Assembly: GCF_009647655.1 (NCBI RefSeq)
Contig: NZ_WJFD01000001.1
Span: 2,046,001-2,110,000, forward strand
Origin: Chitinophaga sp. SYP-B3965
GTDB lineage: Bacteria > Bacteroidota > Bacteroidia > Chitinophagales > Chitinophagaceae
Direction of reading: 5' to 3'
DNA length: 64,000 nt
A program made the translations under genes and the position numbers. Shown here piece after piece: positions 19,685 through 27,854 of this stretch (position 1 is the stretch's first letter; the number at the start of each line of letters is the position of its first letter). A model generated the notes under the pieces. That model was not told where the DNA came from, did not search any database, and saw only the letters and a list, made by a program, of their open reading frames with translations.

Positions 19685-21157
19685 TCAGTCGTCCTCTTTA
19701 ATAGAATCCAACAACTCCGTGGCCTCCCGTTTAACATGTCCGCGATTAAAGAAACCTGCCGAAATATAAATAACCAGCGATACGGAAATAGGTGCAGCCA
19801 ATCCAACCGCCATGTTATCCCGCAGCAGCAATTTGGTGGCAACAAACGTAAGCAGCCCGCCGCAAATAGATAACAAAGCCGCCATACTCCCGCTACGCCT
19901 GAATGCCGGCAGCAATCCCAGGATCATAGGAACCGCTGTAGGACCGATCAGTGAAGAAAACCAGGTGATGATCAGCCCCAGCACACCACCAAAAGAACCG
20001 GATTCAAAAGCAATGATCAGCGTGCACAATACAAACAGGAAAGTGGTCACTCTTGCGATAAGCAGCATTTTCTTCGGCTGAAAACTACCGGCCTTCTTGT
20101 ACAACACCGGCAATATGTCTCTCGTGATCACAGCGGAAATAGTATTAGCATCTGCCGCTGTCATGGCCAATGTGTTGCCGAACATGGAAGCCAGCAGCAA
20201 ACCAAGAAGACCGTGTGGCAGGAATTTCAAAGCCATCAATGCATAAGACTGGCTGGGATCAGCCAGGTCCTTCAGGAAAAGAGGCGCGGCGAACATAGGA
20301 AAGAACAGCACCAGCGGCCATATGAGAAATAATAGTGTAGAAAGGCCAGCCGCCTTGCGCGCATCAGAACCTGAAGGCGATGAAATAAAACGCGTAGCGA
20401 AATGCCAGGTACCACCGCTGAAACTAAAAAAGCAGATCACCATGAAGGAGATGGCAAACAGTGGTGTATAAGGTCCGGAAAATGCTGCGCTATGTGAGGC
20501 TGGCAGCCGGTCCCACATAGAAAAGATCCCCGAAAAGCCATCACCTATCTGTGTCAGTACTATCACCAGCATAAAAATACCGGCAACAAACTGGATAATA
20601 AAAGAAGCAAGATCGTTCACCACATCGGCCCACAAACCACCCAGCGTGATGTAAAAGATGCTGATCATCCCCGTTACCGCAATACCTGTACTAATGGGAA
20701 TTCCCGTAAAAGCATTCAGCAGGATACCGATAGATGCCCATTTTGCACCCACATCAAACAGTTTGATGATCACACCACTCCATGCCATCACCTGTTGCGT
20801 AGGCAAATTATAACGCACCGCCAGGTATTCTGTAGGTGATTGAACATTTGTTTTAGTTCGCAGCCTTGCCCAGCGTGGAGCGATCAGGAAAGTAGTACCC
20901 ACCATCGCAATGGCGATACTCAGTGCCCACCAGATATACAGCGTTAACCCATAATTATAGGCAACAGCAGCATAAGCCACAAACACAGCGCCGCTATAAC
21001 CGGACACATGATGAGAAATCCCGGAAAGCCACCATGGCAGCTTACCTCCGGCAGTATAAAAATCGGCGGAAGACTTGATCTTTGTATATCCCCATATCCC
21101 CATCATGAGGAGGAGTAAAAAATATCCTGCCAGTACGAAATAATCGACTTGTTCCAT
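19685..21157 (-). CDS. Sodium:solute symporter family transporter
   Basis: 490 residues with about 13 predicted membrane spans and SSS-family patterns: YTAGGKLPWWLSGISHHVSG near residue 35, PTEYLAVRYN, and ITLGGLWADVVNDLASFIIQ in the middle. It carries substrate across the inner membrane with Na+. It lies 42 bases behind the RidA-like gene and upstream of fecR-susCD, so it is the likely inner-membrane step for what the SusCD pair brings into the periplasm. SSS members transport sugars, amino acids, sialic acids and others; I cannot assign the substrate. Confidence 0.92.
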   Translation of the reverse strand: MEQVDYFVLAGYFLLLLMMGIWGYTKIKSSADFYTAGGKLPWWLSGISHHVSGYSGAVFVAYAAVAYNYGLTLYIWWALSIAIAMVGTTFLIAPRWARLRTKTNVQSPTEYLAVRYNLPTQQVMAWSGVIIKLFDVGAKWASIGILLNAFTGIPISTGIAVTGMISIFYITLGGLWADVVNDLASFIIQFVAGIFMLVIVLTQIGDGFSGIFSMWDRLPASHSAAFSGPYTPLFAISFMVICFFSFSGGTWHFATRFISSPSGSDARKAAGLSTLLFLIWPLVLFFPMFAAPLFLKDLADPSQSYALMALKFLPHGLLGLLLASMFGNTLAMTAADANTISAVITRDILPVLYKKAGSFQPKKMLLIARVTTFLFVLCTLIIAFESGSFGGVLGLIITWFSSLIGPTAVPMILGLLPAFRRSGSMAALLSICGGLLTFVATKLLLRDNMAVGLAAPISVSLVIYISAGFFNRGHVKREATELLDSIKEDD

Positions 21158-21199
21158 GTACGTTTTGGTTGTTATGAATGTAATAGGCTGATATAACGA

Positions 21200-22354
21200 T
21201 TACGGTTGCACGCCTATCATATCTACCAGGATCTGGCTGCCACCGGGGCCAGTTTCACTAAGCAGCCCCTTAGTAGCTGCAGGTGGGCGTTTCGGGTTGT
21301 AATAATTTTTCCGTATATCCGTCAGCGAATTGCTGATTTCCGGGCTGGATACATAATAAAGGGCTTTGGCAAGATGTTCCAGATCACTGCCACACTGCTT
21401 CATCATACTTTTCAGCCCTTCAAAAACGGTCTGCAACTGCGTTTGCATATCATTGCCCTGCCCGTATAATCCGGACAGATAGATCTTTTTGCCATGATTG
21501 ATACGAACAACTTTGGAATACACCGGAGAAGGTTTCACGCCTGCAGGGTTGATGTATTCTATGGACACCTTATTCCCGGCGGGCGATGCTGCGATCAGTT
21601 CAATTTCCACGAGTGGGTTTTTACTCTCCCAGCCAGTGTACACAACAGGTGGCATAGGACTTCCTGAAAAAAACGCCTTTACTTCCTTTTCCACCAACCC
21701 TGTACTGTCCACCGGATGCACAAAAGCCCTTACCTGAACAATATGTTCTTTGTTCAGCCCAAGGAATTGCAGGGTAGCCAGCAACTGCTGCATGGTATTG
21801 GCTGTAGCTTCCGGCAGGCGGCCATCTGCTGCCATTCCTGAAATGAACACCACGCCACCTTTTGGCAACACAGCAGCCTGCGGAAAACGAACCACTTTAC
21901 CACTGGTCTCTGCAGAAACAGCCACAGCGTCCATTGCCAGCAATACACCGGGATGTTGTAACCTGCCAGTGATAAAACTCACCGCAGGCGCTTTCCCTTT
22001 CGCAAACTGCTTCGCGATCTGTTCCTTCACCAGGGGCACCAGTGCTGTTGAAGTAATGCTGATATTCAATTTGATGATGTCTTTGTTTTTTGCCCGCACA
22101 CTTTCCAATGTTTTTGAAAGATTACGGAAGATCTGGTTGATCTGTAACAGCGCATCATCCTTCCCTATCAGTTTCCCTTCATTGTTCAGCGGTAAAATGA
22201 GTGAAGTATGCGCTAATGGCGTTGCATCTACGATCACAGCACCTGTACTGCTTTCCGGTGCATTTCCGGGAACGTACCTCAAAATTGACTGTGCAGGGCA
22301 TAATGTATAAACGGCCAACAGAAGGCCCGATAAGAGCAAGGTTGTTTTTTTCAT
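21200..22354 (-). CDS. Exported protein with three RidA-like domains
   Basis: 384 residues with signal peptide MKKTTLLLSGLLLAVYTLCPAQ, so periplasmic. Three RidA/YjgF-like domains follow, at about 28-135, 138-258 and 265-384; the last two start with VFISGMAADG and IYLSGLYGQG, the usual RidA strand. RidA deaminases need an arginine in a PxRS-type segment near the domain end; here the matching sites read APAVSFI, PPVVYTG and PPAATKG, with no arginine in any copy. It is therefore unlikely to be an enamine/imine deaminase and may bind a ligand. It lies between the sigma gene (31 bases upstream) and the symporter gene (42 bases downstream). Confidence 0.82.
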   Translation of the reverse strand: MKKTTLLLSGLLLAVYTLCPAQSILRYVPGNAPESSTGAVIVDATPLAHTSLILPLNNEGKLIGKDDALLQINQIFRNLSKTLESVRAKNKDIIKLNISITSTALVPLVKEQIAKQFAKGKAPAVSFITGRLQHPGVLLAMDAVAVSAETSGKVVRFPQAAVLPKGGVVFISGMAADGRLPEATANTMQQLLATLQFLGLNKEHIVQVRAFVHPVDSTGLVEKEVKAFFSGSPMPPVVYTGWESKNPLVEIELIAASPAGNKVSIEYINPAGVKPSPVYSKVVRINHGKKIYLSGLYGQGNDMQTQLQTVFEGLKSMMKQCGSDLEHLAKALYYVSSPEISNSLTDIRKNYYNPKRPPAATKGLLSETGPGGSQILVDMIGVQP

Positions 22355-22385
22355 CGTTGATTTGTGTTGATAAACGGATAGTATA

Positions 22386-22919
22386 TCACCAGAAGAACCT
22401 GGCAGCGAGGAAACTGCGGATTTCCAGAAGAGCGGCAGACAAGTGGTTTTTCACTGTATGCTGCGATATGTTCATTTGTTCGGCGATGTCTTTGTAAGTT
22501 TTACCTTCCATATTCCGCAGGAGGTATACGCGTCTTCTTTTGGCAGGCAGTTTGGCGATCACAGTAGCCAGTATAGATTGGAACTCCCTGGCTTCTATCT
22601 TCGAAACCCCATCTTCATCCCGCTGCTGCATCCCGCTCCAGATCTTCTCTTTCAGGTTATTGTCAGCAGAAGCTTTCCGCAGATGCCTGATCACTGAAAA
22701 ACGTGTCATCCGGAAAAGATATGCTTCCATATTATCTATTTCCGGGATCCTGTCCCTCATATTCCACAACGCAAGAAATACTTCCTGGATAATATCCTTT
22801 GCAGCAGCAGCGTCTTTGGACATGCGGAAAGCCAGTATATATAAGGGGTACTCGTATGTTCTGAACAGATCACTGATATATGAATCATGCTTTCTGTCCG
22901 CCGTATACTTCGTATTCAT
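22386..22919 (-). CDS. ECF RNA polymerase sigma-70 factor
   Basis: 177 residues. Region 2: FRTYEYPLYILAFRMSKDAAAAKDIIQEVF and LFRMTRFSVIRHLRK. Region 4: LPAKRRRVYLLRNMEGKTYK and the helix-turn-helix IAEQMNISQHTVKNHLSAAL. This is the Bacteroidota ECF type that works with FecR and an STN-bearing SusC. It heads the minus-strand locus. Its anti-sigma partner is most likely the FecR at 18591-19571, separated by the RidA-like and symporter genes. Confidence 0.93.
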   Translation of the reverse strand: MNTKYTADRKHDSYISDLFRTYEYPLYILAFRMSKDAAAAKDIIQEVFLALWNMRDRIPEIDNMEAYLFRMTRFSVIRHLRKASADNNLKEKIWSGMQQRDEDGVSKIEAREFQSILATVIAKLPAKRRRVYLLRNMEGKTYKDIAEQMNISQHTVKNHLSAALLEIRSFLAARFFW

Positions 22920-22953
22920 AACCAGTCAATAATGTTAATCATATCTGTTTCCT

Positions 22954-22979
22954 AAGTACTTACACACACGCGTACTTAA
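22954..22979. promoter_or_regulatory. Possible regulatory inverted repeat upstream of the sigma gene
   Basis: AAGTAC at 22954-22959 and GTACTT at 22971-22976 flank an alternating CA tract. The right half reads, on the minus strand, TTAAGTACGCGTGTGT, nearly the same as the site upstream of fecR at 19603-19619. It begins 35 bases upstream of the sigma start codon. Confidence 0.35.
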
Positions 22980-23197
22980 CTGATTGCGGGAACACCATAT
23001 TACGGGCACGTACCCGAAAGATAGCCTTTTTTTAATAAAATAAAAGACTTTTTAAGGAAATTAATGAAGGGTTAACGCAGTGAAAGAAAGACCCGCGCAA
23101 CGCGCAGATCTTTACAGTCGGGTTTTCAAACATAATGAATTTTGATAAAGGAGTTTCAAAACTAATATCTCACACTGCAATGCTGCAGCAGTTTTAG

Positions 23198-23226
23198 AAG
23201 GGATATATTTTGTTATTATATCCCTT
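23198..23226. repeat. Perfect 10-bp hairpin
   Basis: AAGGGATATA (23198-23207) pairs with TATATCCCTT (23217-23226) across a 9-nt AT-rich loop. No long T-run follows. No plus-strand gene ends upstream, so a terminator role is doubtful. Confidence 0.5.
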
Positions 23227-23250
23227 GGTTCTCCATATGCTCTCGGATGG

Positions 23251-23272
23251 TTGACATACGCTTGACATAGGC
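23251..23272. promoter_or_regulatory. 11-bp tandem direct repeat, operator-like
   Basis: TTGACATACGC (23251-23261) is followed at once by TTGACATAGGC (23262-23272), 10 of 11 bases identical. The period equals about one helix turn, so both copies face the same side of DNA, and they lie just upstream of the promoter-like element at 23284-23314. Confidence 0.4.
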
Positions 23273-23283
23273 TTAAGATTCGA

Positions 23284-23314
23284 TTTGTTATATGGTATCT
23301 TTTGCTTACCTTTA
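23284..23314 (+). promoter_or_regulatory. Candidate Bacteroidota promoter
   Basis: TTTG (23284-23287), 19 bases, then TACCTTTA (23307-23314), one base off TAnnTTTG. Transcription would begin within a few bases of the ATG at 23319, giving a leaderless or nearly leaderless mRNA. Confidence 0.4.
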
Positions 23315-23318
23315 TAAT

Positions 23319-23825
23319 ATGGCAATAGTTAAACGTAATAGTATCATGCGTGGCGCAAGCGGCAAGCTTGGGGACGAACTGGTTGCACGTCAGCGAAACG
23401 GGGTAACCGTGTATTGTAAGCTCCCAAGACCATATCCTCCCAAAACAGACAAACAGATAGCGAACCAGGAACGCTTTTCAAGAGCCAACGACTTCGCCAA
23501 AGCCGCTGTCAAAGACCCTGTAAGGAAGGCCTACTATCAATCAATAAAGAAACCCACCCAAACCGCCTTCAACGCGGCTTTCCAGGATGCTTACAATAAA
23601 CCGGAAGTACAAGTAACTGTAAAAGAGGAGATCATCACCGTAAAAGTGAAAGCCAAACACCGCATAGAAAGAGTAAAGGTGATCACTCCCTCCAAAACCG
23701 ACTTCGCCAAACAAAAAAACACCCACTGGGAATACAAACTGACAACACCCGGTCCCGTTATCATCCAGGTGTATGATATAGCAGGGAATATTTGCATAAC
23801 AGAACTCCAAACAGGCAAAACTTAA
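23319..23825 (+). CDS. Small protein of unknown function
   Basis: 168 residues from the ATG at 23319, chosen over an ATG nine codons upstream (23292) because the promoter-like element overlaps that stretch. The N-terminus is basic (MAIVKRNSIMRGASGKLGDE), followed by RQRNGVTVYCKLPRPYPPKT and a helical part FSRANDFAKAAVKDPVRKAYYQ. The C-terminal half is beta-rich and resembles an Ig-like or additive domain, ending VIIQVYDIAGNICITELQT. No signal peptide. The start pattern recalls small DUF6266-like Bacteroidota proteins, but I cannot name the family with confidence. It stands alone between divergent and downstream genes. Confidence 0.7.
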   Translation: MAIVKRNSIMRGASGKLGDELVARQRNGVTVYCKLPRPYPPKTDKQIANQERFSRANDFAKAAVKDPVRKAYYQSIKKPTQTAFNAAFQDAYNKPEVQVTVKEEIITVKVKAKHRIERVKVITPSKTDFAKQKNTHWEYKLTTPGPVIIQVYDIAGNICITELQTGKT

Positions 23826-23906
23826 CCAAAAGTTCATCCCTTCCTCCGTCTAAAATATAGAAATTCGCGCCCGGGCATTATGCCTGCTAAAAAACATACC
23901 CTTAAT

Positions 23907-25253
23907 ATGAAAAAAACGCTCCTCGCGATCTGCGCTTTCATGCTGTATATAACCGCAGCCAAAGCCCAGGAATCTCATGTGATCCTTATCAGTATAGACG
24001 GCTTAAGACCTGAATTTTATAAAGACCCTTCCTGGAACATGGTACACCTGAGGCAAGCCATGGAAGAAGGTGCTTATGCAGATGGCGTAGATGGTGTTTT
24101 TCCGACAGTCACCTACCCTTCCCACACTACTATGATCACCGGTGTAAAACCCCTGAAGCATGGTGTATATTACAACACTCCCTCAGAACCACTGGGCGTA
24201 ACCGGCAACTGGATCTGGCAATACAGTAACATTAAAGTACCTACCATTTTCAGTCTCGCAAAAGAAAAAGGTTTAAAAACAGCCTCCGTTTTCTGGCCTG
24301 TTTCCGTTGGCTCTCCTGCTACTTATAACATTCCCGAATTCTGGTACTTACCAAAAGTAAAAGGAGAAGAACGTACCATGGGGCAGGCATTAAAAGAAAA
24401 TGCCAACCCTCCCGGCCTCTACGAAGAACTGGAACAAAACGCAACAGGCAAACTGGAAGAACTGGACTTTAACGGAGACTACCTGGGTATAGATGATAAC
24501 CTCGCCCGCATGAGCAGTTACCTCATCCGCAAATACAAACCATCCTTCCTCGCCGTACATCTCGTAACCGTAGATCATTTTGAACATGAAGAAGGTCGCG
24601 ATGGCCCTAAGGTAAGAGCAGCAGTAGCTGGTGTAGACAGGGCTCTAAAAGCCATCCGCGAAGCCGTGGAAAAAGCAGGCATACTGGAAAACACCACCTT
24701 CATCGTAACAGGTGATCATGGTTTTGTAGACATCCATTCCGCCATTGCCCCCAATGTACTATTGGCCAAAGCAGGATTATACGATCCTAAAAAGCCAGAA
24801 AGCTGGAAAGCTTATTTCCATCCTTCCGGTGGCGGTGCTTTCCTGCAGCTGAAAGACAAGAACGATAAACAGACAAAAGAGAAAGTACTGCAAATATTAA
24901 ACAGCCTCACACCACAGGAGAAAAAAACATTCCTCATCAAATCCCGCGAAGACCTGGATGCCATAGGCGCTGATCCCACCGCGGCTTTTGGTATTGCTGC
25001 ACAACAGGGTTTTGCATTTAGTGCCGCTGCCACAGGAGATTTCATCCGTGCATCCAAAGGTGGCACCCATGGTTTCTATCCTGATTTTAAAGAGATCCAG
25101 ACCGGGTTTGTGGCTTTTGGTAAGAACATCAAAAAAGGTACCGTGATCCCTCAAATGGGGCTGGTGGATATTGCACCGCTGATCAGTAAATTATTGAAGC
25201 TGGATCTGCCGCCGGGAGATGGGTTGTTGTATGATGGGATTTTGGCGAAGTAA
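23907..25253 (+). CDS. Exported nucleotide pyrophosphatase/phosphodiesterase (alkaline phosphatase superfamily)
   Basis: 448 residues from the ATG at 23907, which begins the signal peptide MKKTLLAICAFMLYITAAKA; an ATG nine codons upstream is possible but lengthens the N-terminus without need. Metal and catalytic residues of the NPP family are visible: Asp31 in SIDGLRPEF, the nucleophile Thr69 in FPTVTYPSHTTMITG, TVDHFEHEEG, and VTGDHGFVD, plus the late histidine in KGGTHGFYPDF. Such enzymes cleave phosphodiesters of nucleotides or lipids with two zinc ions in the periplasm. The length is normal. A strong hairpin follows. Confidence 0.92.
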   Translation: MKKTLLAICAFMLYITAAKAQESHVILISIDGLRPEFYKDPSWNMVHLRQAMEEGAYADGVDGVFPTVTYPSHTTMITGVKPLKHGVYYNTPSEPLGVTGNWIWQYSNIKVPTIFSLAKEKGLKTASVFWPVSVGSPATYNIPEFWYLPKVKGEERTMGQALKENANPPGLYEELEQNATGKLEELDFNGDYLGIDDNLARMSSYLIRKYKPSFLAVHLVTVDHFEHEEGRDGPKVRAAVAGVDRALKAIREAVEKAGILENTTFIVTGDHGFVDIHSAIAPNVLLAKAGLYDPKKPESWKAYFHPSGGGAFLQLKDKNDKQTKEKVLQILNSLTPQEKKTFLIKSREDLDAIGADPTAAFGIAAQQGFAFSAAATGDFIRASKGGTHGFYPDFKEIQTGFVAFGKNIKKGTVIPQMGLVDIAPLISKLLKLDLPPGDGLLYDGILAK

Positions 25254-25259
25254 ATTTTT

Positions 25260-25287
25260 AAAGCCGTATAGGAATCTATACGGCTTT
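25260..25287 (+). terminator. Hairpin terminator after the phosphodiesterase gene
   Basis: A 12-bp perfect stem AAAGCCGTATAG / CTATACGGCTTT with loop GAAT. The following tract (AAAATAT) is a poor U-run on the plus strand; on the minus strand a T-run follows. Terminator likely but not certain. Confidence 0.7.
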
Positions 25288-25382
25288 AAAATATCAGCTT
25301 AACAATCGAATAACATAATAATCCCCTATTAAAAAACGACTCCTCCTTTCATTTCAGTAAATTCATAAGTAAATCCCACGCT

Positions 25383-25913
25383 ATGGATACTGGAATCACG
25401 CTGGCTATTATCAACAGTGCAACGTTGATCTTCATCGCAATCAGACAGGAATGGGCAAACAGGAAGATCATAAAGGAAAAAAAGCAGGAAAGCCTTAAAT
25501 GGCAGGTGTTTTTCAATACGGAGGACATTAAACAGCTCACCGAATTACAGCAGGCATATTCCATGCACGTGCAAAAGGTAAAAGACCAACTAAGGGCATT
25601 GAGAAAAGATGCCGGTAAGATAATCCCCGCAGAGCGTGAAAAAAAGATCAATGTTTTACAGGAAGAAGTGATCAGCCAATACGCCAACTCCCGTTATTAT
25701 TACAATAACACACAGAAAGGCGTACTCGCCCATCGTATCAAAACCCATCTGCTGGAAACACTTTTACTCCTGGATACACTCCATCCAGATCTAAAAGAAA
25801 TAGACACCCTCCTGGAACTGATCACACGTTATCAGCTGGAACTGGATTGCGGCATAAATAGCGAGATCAGGAAAATGCGCGGTCAACTGCACGAATCAAT
25901 TAACAAAAACTAG
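25383..25913 (+). CDS. Membrane-anchored coiled-coil protein of unknown function
   Basis: 176 residues. A short N-terminal hydrophobic segment (ITLAIINSATLIFIAI, about 4-19) may be a membrane anchor, followed by a highly charged helical region: REWANRKIIKEKKQESLKWQ, then QQAYSMHVQKVKDQLRALRK, then heptad-like leucines around TLLELITRYQLELD. The topology would leave the coiled coil in the cytoplasm. No family recognised. The next gene starts 9 bases after its stop, so the two are probably cotranscribed and may act together. Confidence 0.72.
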   Translation: MDTGITLAIINSATLIFIAIRQEWANRKIIKEKKQESLKWQVFFNTEDIKQLTELQQAYSMHVQKVKDQLRALRKDAGKIIPAEREKKINVLQEEVISQYANSRYYYNNTQKGVLAHRIKTHLLETLLLLDTLHPDLKEIDTLLELITRYQLELDCGINSEIRKMRGQLHESINKN

Positions 25914-25922
25914 TAGAACAGC

Positions 25923-26699
25923 ATGAAGGGACTGATATTCAGCACAGCAGGATCTGAAAGTACGTATACCACACATTTGCGCCATCATCCCACTTTCACC
26001 ACCCTTGTGGTGAATTCCGTAAAAGATGCACTGAGCAATATTAACGCCAGTCCACCTGATTTTATCCTGCTGGAATACAACATAGGAGAGAAAGCCTGCA
26101 TTGAAGAAATAGCGGCGTTTGCACGTTCTAAACAATTTGAAGGCCCTATACTGATCTACAGGGAGATGTACATTTTAAATATCGCTCCGCAACTATATGA
26201 GTTCATCTTTGATGATACCCTGCAAGCAACCGAACTCGTAAAGATCATTCATCTTTTAAGAAAAAACATACCCGCCCGCCGTTTAAAAGGAATGCTGTTA
26301 CTGGCAGAAAGTTTCTTTTTTGATATAACGGAGAAGTTTAGTTATATCCTGCATAAGATAGGATTTGAGATCATCCCCGTTGAGGATATTGCGATGGCAA
26401 GATCCAATATACAGGAAAACAAGGTTGATTTTATTGTGATACATTGCCATACCAAGTATGGCGATTTTGAAAGCGTTCGGCTATTCAGTGAATTTATCCA
26501 TACTACTATACCTGATTGCGTGATCATGATCACCTGTAATGAGAGCCAATTGGATCACTATGATGATCGCCATCAGATCAGGTCCTTCAAATACGATTAC
26601 CTGATGGACTCAATTATCATTGTCAATACCATTATCTCCCAGGTGATTGAAGGAAAGTATAAAAAAATATTCCCCCAACAAAAAAGCCTTCAGATCTGA
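25923..26699 (+). CDS. Protein with two degenerate receiver-like domains
   Basis: 258 residues without signal peptide. Two halves share a receiver-like layout: about 1-117 with PPDFILLEYNIGE and FEGPILIY, and about 121-245 with VDFIVIHCHTKYGD and DCVIMITCNE. At the place of the phosphoacceptor aspartate the first half has Glu51 and the second His174; the N-terminal acidic pair and the conserved lysine are also lost. It would therefore not be phosphorylated in the normal way and may be a scaffold or binding partner of a signalling protein. This reading rests on pattern only. The stop codon lies inside the following terminator stem. Confidence 0.68.
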   Translation: MKGLIFSTAGSESTYTTHLRHHPTFTTLVVNSVKDALSNINASPPDFILLEYNIGEKACIEEIAAFARSKQFEGPILIYREMYILNIAPQLYEFIFDDTLQATELVKIIHLLRKNIPARRLKGMLLLAESFFFDITEKFSYILHKIGFEIIPVEDIAMARSNIQENKVDFIVIHCHTKYGDFESVRLFSEFIHTTIPDCVIMITCNESQLDHYDDRHQIRSFKYDYLMDSIIIVNTIISQVIEGKYKKIFPQQKSLQI

Positions 26700-26711
26700 A
26701 GGCTTTTTTTT
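26686..26711. terminator. Bidirectional intrinsic terminator
   Basis: An 18-bp perfect palindrome, GCCTTCAGA/TCTGAAGGC (26686-26703), with T8 after it and A-run before it. It serves the convergent genes ending at 26699 and 26714; the upstream stop codon (26697-26699) is within the stem. Confidence 0.88.
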
Positions 26712-26713
26712 AT

Positions 26714-27835
26714 CTAAGATTTCTCGAAAGTAAATTCCGGCAGATCAATCCGCTTCCCACCCTGCATCGCAGACTCATGCGCCAATATTCCCACACAGGT
26801 AATATTAGCAGACTGCACCGCATTAGGATAAGGAGAACGCTTCTGCACTAAAGAGCTAATAAACTCATGCACGAGATGAGGATGTGATCCCCCATGCCCG
26901 GCCCCCTGCGTAAACGAAAGATGCTGATGATCATCCGTATCATACACCCCTTTCGTCGTAAACCGTTGTATAGCTTCCGGTAACAATTTAGCGTAATCAG
27001 GCGAATGCACTTCTTCCGGGATCTCCGGCTCAGGTTTCCCTGCCGTATGCATTACCAATGGTTTTCCTTCGATCAAAGGCCATTCTACAGATTTACGGGA
27101 ACCATATACTTCAAAGCTCTCTCTATACTGCCGCGCTGTATCAAAAAGAGAACGGTAAATATGCGCACTGAGATCAGAATTCCTGAACTTGATATGCGTA
27201 CTCTCTATCGCAAAAGGAGAATTATAATGATGATGCAACTCTTTACTGATCTCACCGGATCCAAAACAGGAAACATATTCCGCTTCCGCACGTGTTAAAG
27301 CTAATACAGGCCCTACACAATGCGTAGCATAATACATAGGAGGAAGTCCCGGCCAGTAGTTAGGCCATCCATTCATATCCTGCTGATGACTCGCTTTCAG
27401 GAATTGTATCCTTCCCAGCTCTCCATTATCATATAATTCTTTCATGAAAAGGAACTCACGCGCATACACCACCGTTTCCATCATCATGTAAGTAAGCCCT
27501 GTTTCCTTCACCAGCTCAACGATCTGGCGGCATTCTTCTACCGTAGTAGCCATGGGCACTGTACAGGCCACATGTTTCCCTGCCTTCAGGGCTTTGATAG
27601 ATTGTGCCGCATGATCCGGAATGGGTGTATTGATATGTACTGCATGAACAGCAGGATCTTTCAGCAGTTCATCATAATCTGTATATCTTTTTTCCACTCC
27701 CCAGGCGTCTCCGACGTCATTCAGTTTAGTTTCATTACGCTGGCAAATAGCGTACATATTCACATCAGGATGACGTTGATAGATCGGAATGAACTCCGCA
27801 CCAAAACCCAGGCCCACAATGGCAATATTGATCAT
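26714..27835 (-). CDS. Gfo/Idh/MocA-family oxidoreductase
   Basis: 373 residues. Rossmann start INIAIVGLGFGAEFIPIYQR; the EKP position reads HVACTVPMATTVEECR, so the usual Glu-Lys-Pro is replaced by Thr-Val-Pro, which departs from classical members. The C-terminal domain holds YYATHCVGPVLAL, with a histidine near the catalytic position. It is the third gene of an operon with the isomerase and the ThuA fusion. Relatives of this group oxidise or reduce keto-sugars or act on 3-keto-glycosides; the altered motif suggests a distinct subgroup. Cytoplasmic, no signal peptide. Confidence 0.88.
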   Translation of the reverse strand: MINIAIVGLGFGAEFIPIYQRHPDVNMYAICQRNETKLNDVGDAWGVEKRYTDYDELLKDPAVHAVHINTPIPDHAAQSIKALKAGKHVACTVPMATTVEECRQIVELVKETGLTYMMMETVVYAREFLFMKELYDNGELGRIQFLKASHQQDMNGWPNYWPGLPPMYYATHCVGPVLALTRAEAEYVSCFGSGEISKELHHHYNSPFAIESTHIKFRNSDLSAHIYRSLFDTARQYRESFEVYGSRKSVEWPLIEGKPLVMHTAGKPEPEIPEEVHSPDYAKLLPEAIQRFTTKGVYDTDDHQHLSFTQGAGHGGSHPHLVHEFISSLVQKRSPYPNAVQSANITCVGILAHESAMQGGKRIDLPEFTFEKS

Positions 27836-27854
27836 AAGAAAATAGTTTTAATGT

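Larger units (their letters stand above)
22920..23318. other. 399-bp divergent intergenic region
   Basis: Separates the sigma gene (leftward) and a small unknown gene (rightward). It holds the AAGTACTT...GTACTTAA element (22954-22979), a GC-rich imperfect hairpin near 23090-23116, a 10-bp perfect hairpin (23198-23226), an 11-bp tandem repeat (23251-23272) and a promoter-like pair (23284-23314). No tRNA or coding frame of note. Confidence 0.6.
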
